64,000 bases of DNA. It comes from Vanessa cardui. Its lineage: Eukaryota > Arthropoda > Insecta > Lepidoptera > Nymphalidae. The stretch covers positions 1,178,001 through 1,242,000 of the forward strand of contig NC_061154.1 in the NCBI RefSeq assembly GCF_905220365.1. The letters are read 5' to 3'. Of the stretch, positions 61,635-64,000 are shown piece by piece. Every line of letters starts with the position of its first letter. Position 1 is the first letter of the stretch. The position numbers and the translations under genes were made by a program. Below the pieces are notes generated by a model. It made no database searches and had not been told where the DNA came from. It saw nothing but the letters and a program-made list of their open reading frames with translations.

Positions 61635-61832
61635 ATATTATGCACGTAAACGTAAACGTAGTGTAGGACGTCCTCGGGCACGGTGGTGTGACGACTTACG
61701 CAAGACGGCTGGCAGGAGCTGGATGCGAGTAGCCCAAGAACGATCTCAGTGGCGTGCAATGGAAGAGGCCTATGTCCAGCAGTGGACGGAAATGGGCTGA
61801 TGTATGCATGATGTATGGATATTATGTACGTA
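61635..61832 (+). mobile_element. 5'-truncated RTE-type LINE with near-perfect 14-bp target-site duplication
   Basis: The direct repeat 'atattatgYacgta' (one C/T difference) at 61635-61648 and 61819-61832 bounds a 170-bp insert. The insert consists of the end of an ORF2 and an 18-base 3' tail of ATG-rich units. It belongs to the same family as the frameshifted minus-strand copy at 6175-6360. Confidence 0.85.
61651..61800 (+). pseudogene. C-terminus of RTE-type LINE ORF2
   Basis: Reading from 61651 gives 49 residues and a TGA at 61798-61800 without internal stops. The string GRPRARWCDDLRKTAGRSWM is followed by AQERSQWRAMEEAYVQQW near the end. GRPR.RW.DD(L/I)..AGR.WM..AQ.R..W..(M/L)EEAYVQQW is the C-terminal signature of lepidopteran RTE-clade endonuclease/reverse transcriptases. 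The endonuclease and reverse-transcriptase domains are absent through 5' truncation, so no enzyme can be made. The clean reading frame indicates a recent insertion. Confidence 0.85.
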
Positions 61833-61878
61833 TTATGTATAAGATCGAACTATGAGATCTTATACCTAATACGTGCAT
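61824..61878. repeat. Hairpin with 23-bp arms (21 matches), 9-nt loop
   Basis: 'gtacgtattatgtataagatc' lies within the left arm (61824-61846) and its near reverse complement in the right arm (61856-61878). Two positions differ, one of which would be a G-U pair in RNA. The left arm overlaps the downstream target-site duplication of the LINE. Confidence 0.85.
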
Positions 61879-62164
61879 GTTTAACAAAATGTATATATTA
61901 TAGTCATGTTATTATGAAAGATGTCAATATATCCGTTAGATGGCAAGTCATAAAACGAATTCATGAGTTTGTTAAGAGGTGCGTATTTACCTAAATTGTT
62001 TTTAATATTGCGAAACTATTAAAAATGATATTATTTTCGACCATAGAACAGTCACTGAGCGTTACCAAGCGTTGAGTTATATTAAACAATGTGCAAAAAC
62101 TTCTAGTTTGGAATAAATGTTCAATGGAATAAGAATCCTTTTATATAAGTGAGATCACAAGTGA

Positions 62165-62345
62165 GATCTCTATTACACAGGATATATGTGGACAAATTGG
62201 TGCCCAATCTCAAGTGACTCTGTTATTTCAATTATAATCTTACGGGACTCAAAAGCAACACAAACAGGGAGACTTCAGGTGCACGACCATCGGTTTGACG
62301 TGCTATTCGAGGCACGAGATAGCAACACTGGCAACTTTTAATACC
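62165..62345 (-). repeat. Family F retroposon fragment
   Basis: Plus-strand 'tatttcaattataatcttac', 'gggactcaaaagcaacac', 'gcacgaccatcggtttgacg' and 'attcgaggcacgag' parallel the copy at 29060-29215 in its core. Confidence 0.5.
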
Positions 62346-62349
62346 TGAA

Positions 62350-62985
62350 TGCTAGTGAGAGTTACTTTACATAATAATCCGTATATATTTCGTTGATCTG
62401 CCTTGGGTTTGCGTTCTAGGTTTTCGAAATATTTGCCTCAAATATCAACATTAATAAACGTGCTGCTTACATTTTTGTCAGAAACGTCGATGCAAACCTT
62501 TATGCATATTACTAGTGTCTTTCTGGTAGAATAAATTGTTGGAAACATAAAAATTGATATACGTTTTAGTGGTAACGAACCAATACTTTTTATGTTGTTT
62601 CTGTAAGTCGAATACTCTCATATGAATATAATTTCTATAATCGATTGGTTTAACTTGGGGTCAGGACGAGGGACATCGACGTCGACTGGCGTCCCTGTGA
62701 CGTCACTCGGTCGGACCCCAGCTGACTTACAACAATGTACCGTTGGATCACAATCACTTTACAATGAGGTATAGAGCATCAATACAATGATTCTCAAATA
62801 TATATTTATACTTTCTAGAATAACTCCATTGGAATGTGAATTTATAAACAAGTAATGACGAATTTCCTCTATTATATTTATATGTTAATTGATACTTTAA
62901 TTTAAAACATAAAAAAAAACAATAGAAAAATAGTCGTACGGAACACGTAAATCTATTTTTTTTCTATTGTTGAATTTCGATCACC
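62350..62985. other. AT-rich stretch with one GC-rich palindromic block
   Basis: 62655-62722 is GC-rich with nested partial palindromes, including 'tcgacgtcga' and the CRE-type 'tgacgtca' at 62698-62705. An imperfect inverted repeat built on 'acaatagaaaaa' spans about 62918-62971, just before the family B copy. No gene. Confidence 0.45.
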
Positions 62986-62990
62986 GCGAA

Positions 62991-63272
62991 CACCAGTGAT
63001 AGGGTTTGGTGCAAGCCCGTCCGATAGGTACCATCCACTCATCAGACATTCTACCGCCAAGCAACAGCACTCAGTACTGTTGTATTCCCGTTTGGGGGGC
63101 GAATGAGGCAGTGTAACAACAGGCCCGAGGAACATAACATCTTAGTTCCTAAGATCGGTGGCATTGGCGATGAAAGGAATAGTTAATGTTTCTTACAGTA
63201 CCATTTTCTATGGGTGGCGATGTTCACTTACCATCACCCCAATGAAAATACGCAAATCTATGCCATAAAAAA
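62991..63272 (+). repeat. Family B repeat, near full length
   Basis: 'gtgcaagcccgtccgatagg', 'caccgccaagcaacagcac'-like middle, 'aacatcttagttcctaag', 'atgtttcttacag', 'cttaccatcacccc' and the end 'tatgccataaaaaa'. The 'ggtggcccatatgc' section is altered. The minus-strand frame 62953-63135 is an artefact. Confidence 0.8.
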
Positions 63273-63274
63273 TT

Positions 63275-64000
63275 GATGATAAATAAAGTTGAAGCATCCG
63301 TTGCCAGTTCTAGTATAAAATTCCGATACCGCGAGGCATTCGCGACGTTGTCTCAGACCACCGGCACCGGGCATTGTCCGATTTGTTCCCATTTCCATGA
63401 ATTTTGTTTATTCAATGTTTTTGTCCTTTTTTCACGCATACACTTGATTTATACCTCGCCATTAGGTTATGTAAGTAAGCGATGTCTGAGTCCCGCTCTA
63501 CGGGGCGTCCGATCTCACTAGATAACGACAACACATGTTGTCAACTTGTACGTTTTCATTCAAATACATTAGTAATAAAATGATATTGTGCCCGAAGTGT
63601 CACTTATTTACTGATTGGCGCTTTTTTTTTTATTAAAAAAAAAAGAAATCCTGCAACGGATGCTAATACGGTGAATTGTAATTTGATATTCGGTTTGGTG
63701 TGAAAAATACTCATGATTAGTTTTATTCTTATAAAATTATGTACACATCAAATATTTTTTATTTATATTTTAAGCAGTTTAATTGTATCGGACAAATATT
63801 GTTTAATTAACTAATGAGAGAAACTATTGTTTAAATAACTAGATGCACACCTAACTAGTTATTACATAAAGCATCATAGCTTCTTAATTCAAACTTATGA
63901 AATTGTCTAAAACTTTTTTTTTGAATTTGTACAATTTGACGTAACAAAATATTTAACGTATAGAAACAGCCGCATCGTTTACACGTATTAGTCAAAATAT
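63275..64000. other. Unique stretch to window end, no supported gene
   Basis: 63300-63520 is GC-richer ('caccggcaccgggcattgtc') within an 82-codon frame (63273-63521) that I do not recognise. 63631-63654 is a T-run facing an A-run. The rest is AT-rich. Confidence 0.4.

Noticed and set aside
1..64000. CRISPR arrays, operons or bacterial-type gene systems
   Set aside because: No regularly spaced direct repeats with unique spacers, no gene clusters, and repeat content is that of an insect nuclear genome.

Overview
The window looks like nuclear DNA from a butterfly or moth, most likely a nymphalid butterfly. It is AT-rich (roughly one third G+C by eye), has no operon-like organisation, and carries several interspersed repeat families that I recognise from lepidopteran genomes. 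The commonest is a tRNA-derived SINE of the Metulj type, first described from Heliconius. Species assignment is an inference from repeat content only.

I find no host protein-coding gene, no functional tRNA or rRNA gene and no CRISPR array. Long open reading frames are nearly all chance frames, frames running through repeats, or remnants of LINE reverse-transcriptase ORFs. The window reads as a gene desert or part of a very large intron.

Layout: 1-9.9 kb is AT-rich unique DNA with LINE ends (5.1, 5.6 and 6.2 kb), an unclassified retroposon and a rearranged SINE (6.8-7.25 kb). A CpG-rich island lies at 10.2-10.8 kb with a weaker one near 11.8 kb. 12-15 kb holds SINEs and a copy of 'family B', an abundant ~290 bp repeat. 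15-20.7 kb is mostly unique AT-rich DNA with one SINE. 20.75-22.56 kb is a repeat-free, CpG-rich block. 23.3-30.2 kb is repeat-dense: a LINE 3' end, a second type of tRNA SINE, family B copies and a SINE with clear target-site duplications. 30-38.9 kb is AT-rich with scattered SINEs. 38.9-42.9 kb is repeat-poor with a GC-richer block. 43.35-43.51 kb has a perfect 98-bp palindrome and (AT)n tracts. 47.8-52.3 kb has more SINE and LINE remnants. 51.6-55.7 kb contains several CpG-rich blocks. 57-64 kb contains a near-perfect hairpin, unclassified blocks, an RTE LINE end and a family B copy.

The main biological content is therefore (a) retroposons at different ages, several bounded by target-site duplications I could read directly, and (b) repeat-free islands of higher G+C that are the best candidates for regulatory elements or unrecognised exons. 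No novel multi-gene system is visible. The most unusual structures are the perfect palindrome at 43351-43448, the fold-back inside the SINE at 7034-7079 and the hairpins at 56980-57030 and 61824-61878.
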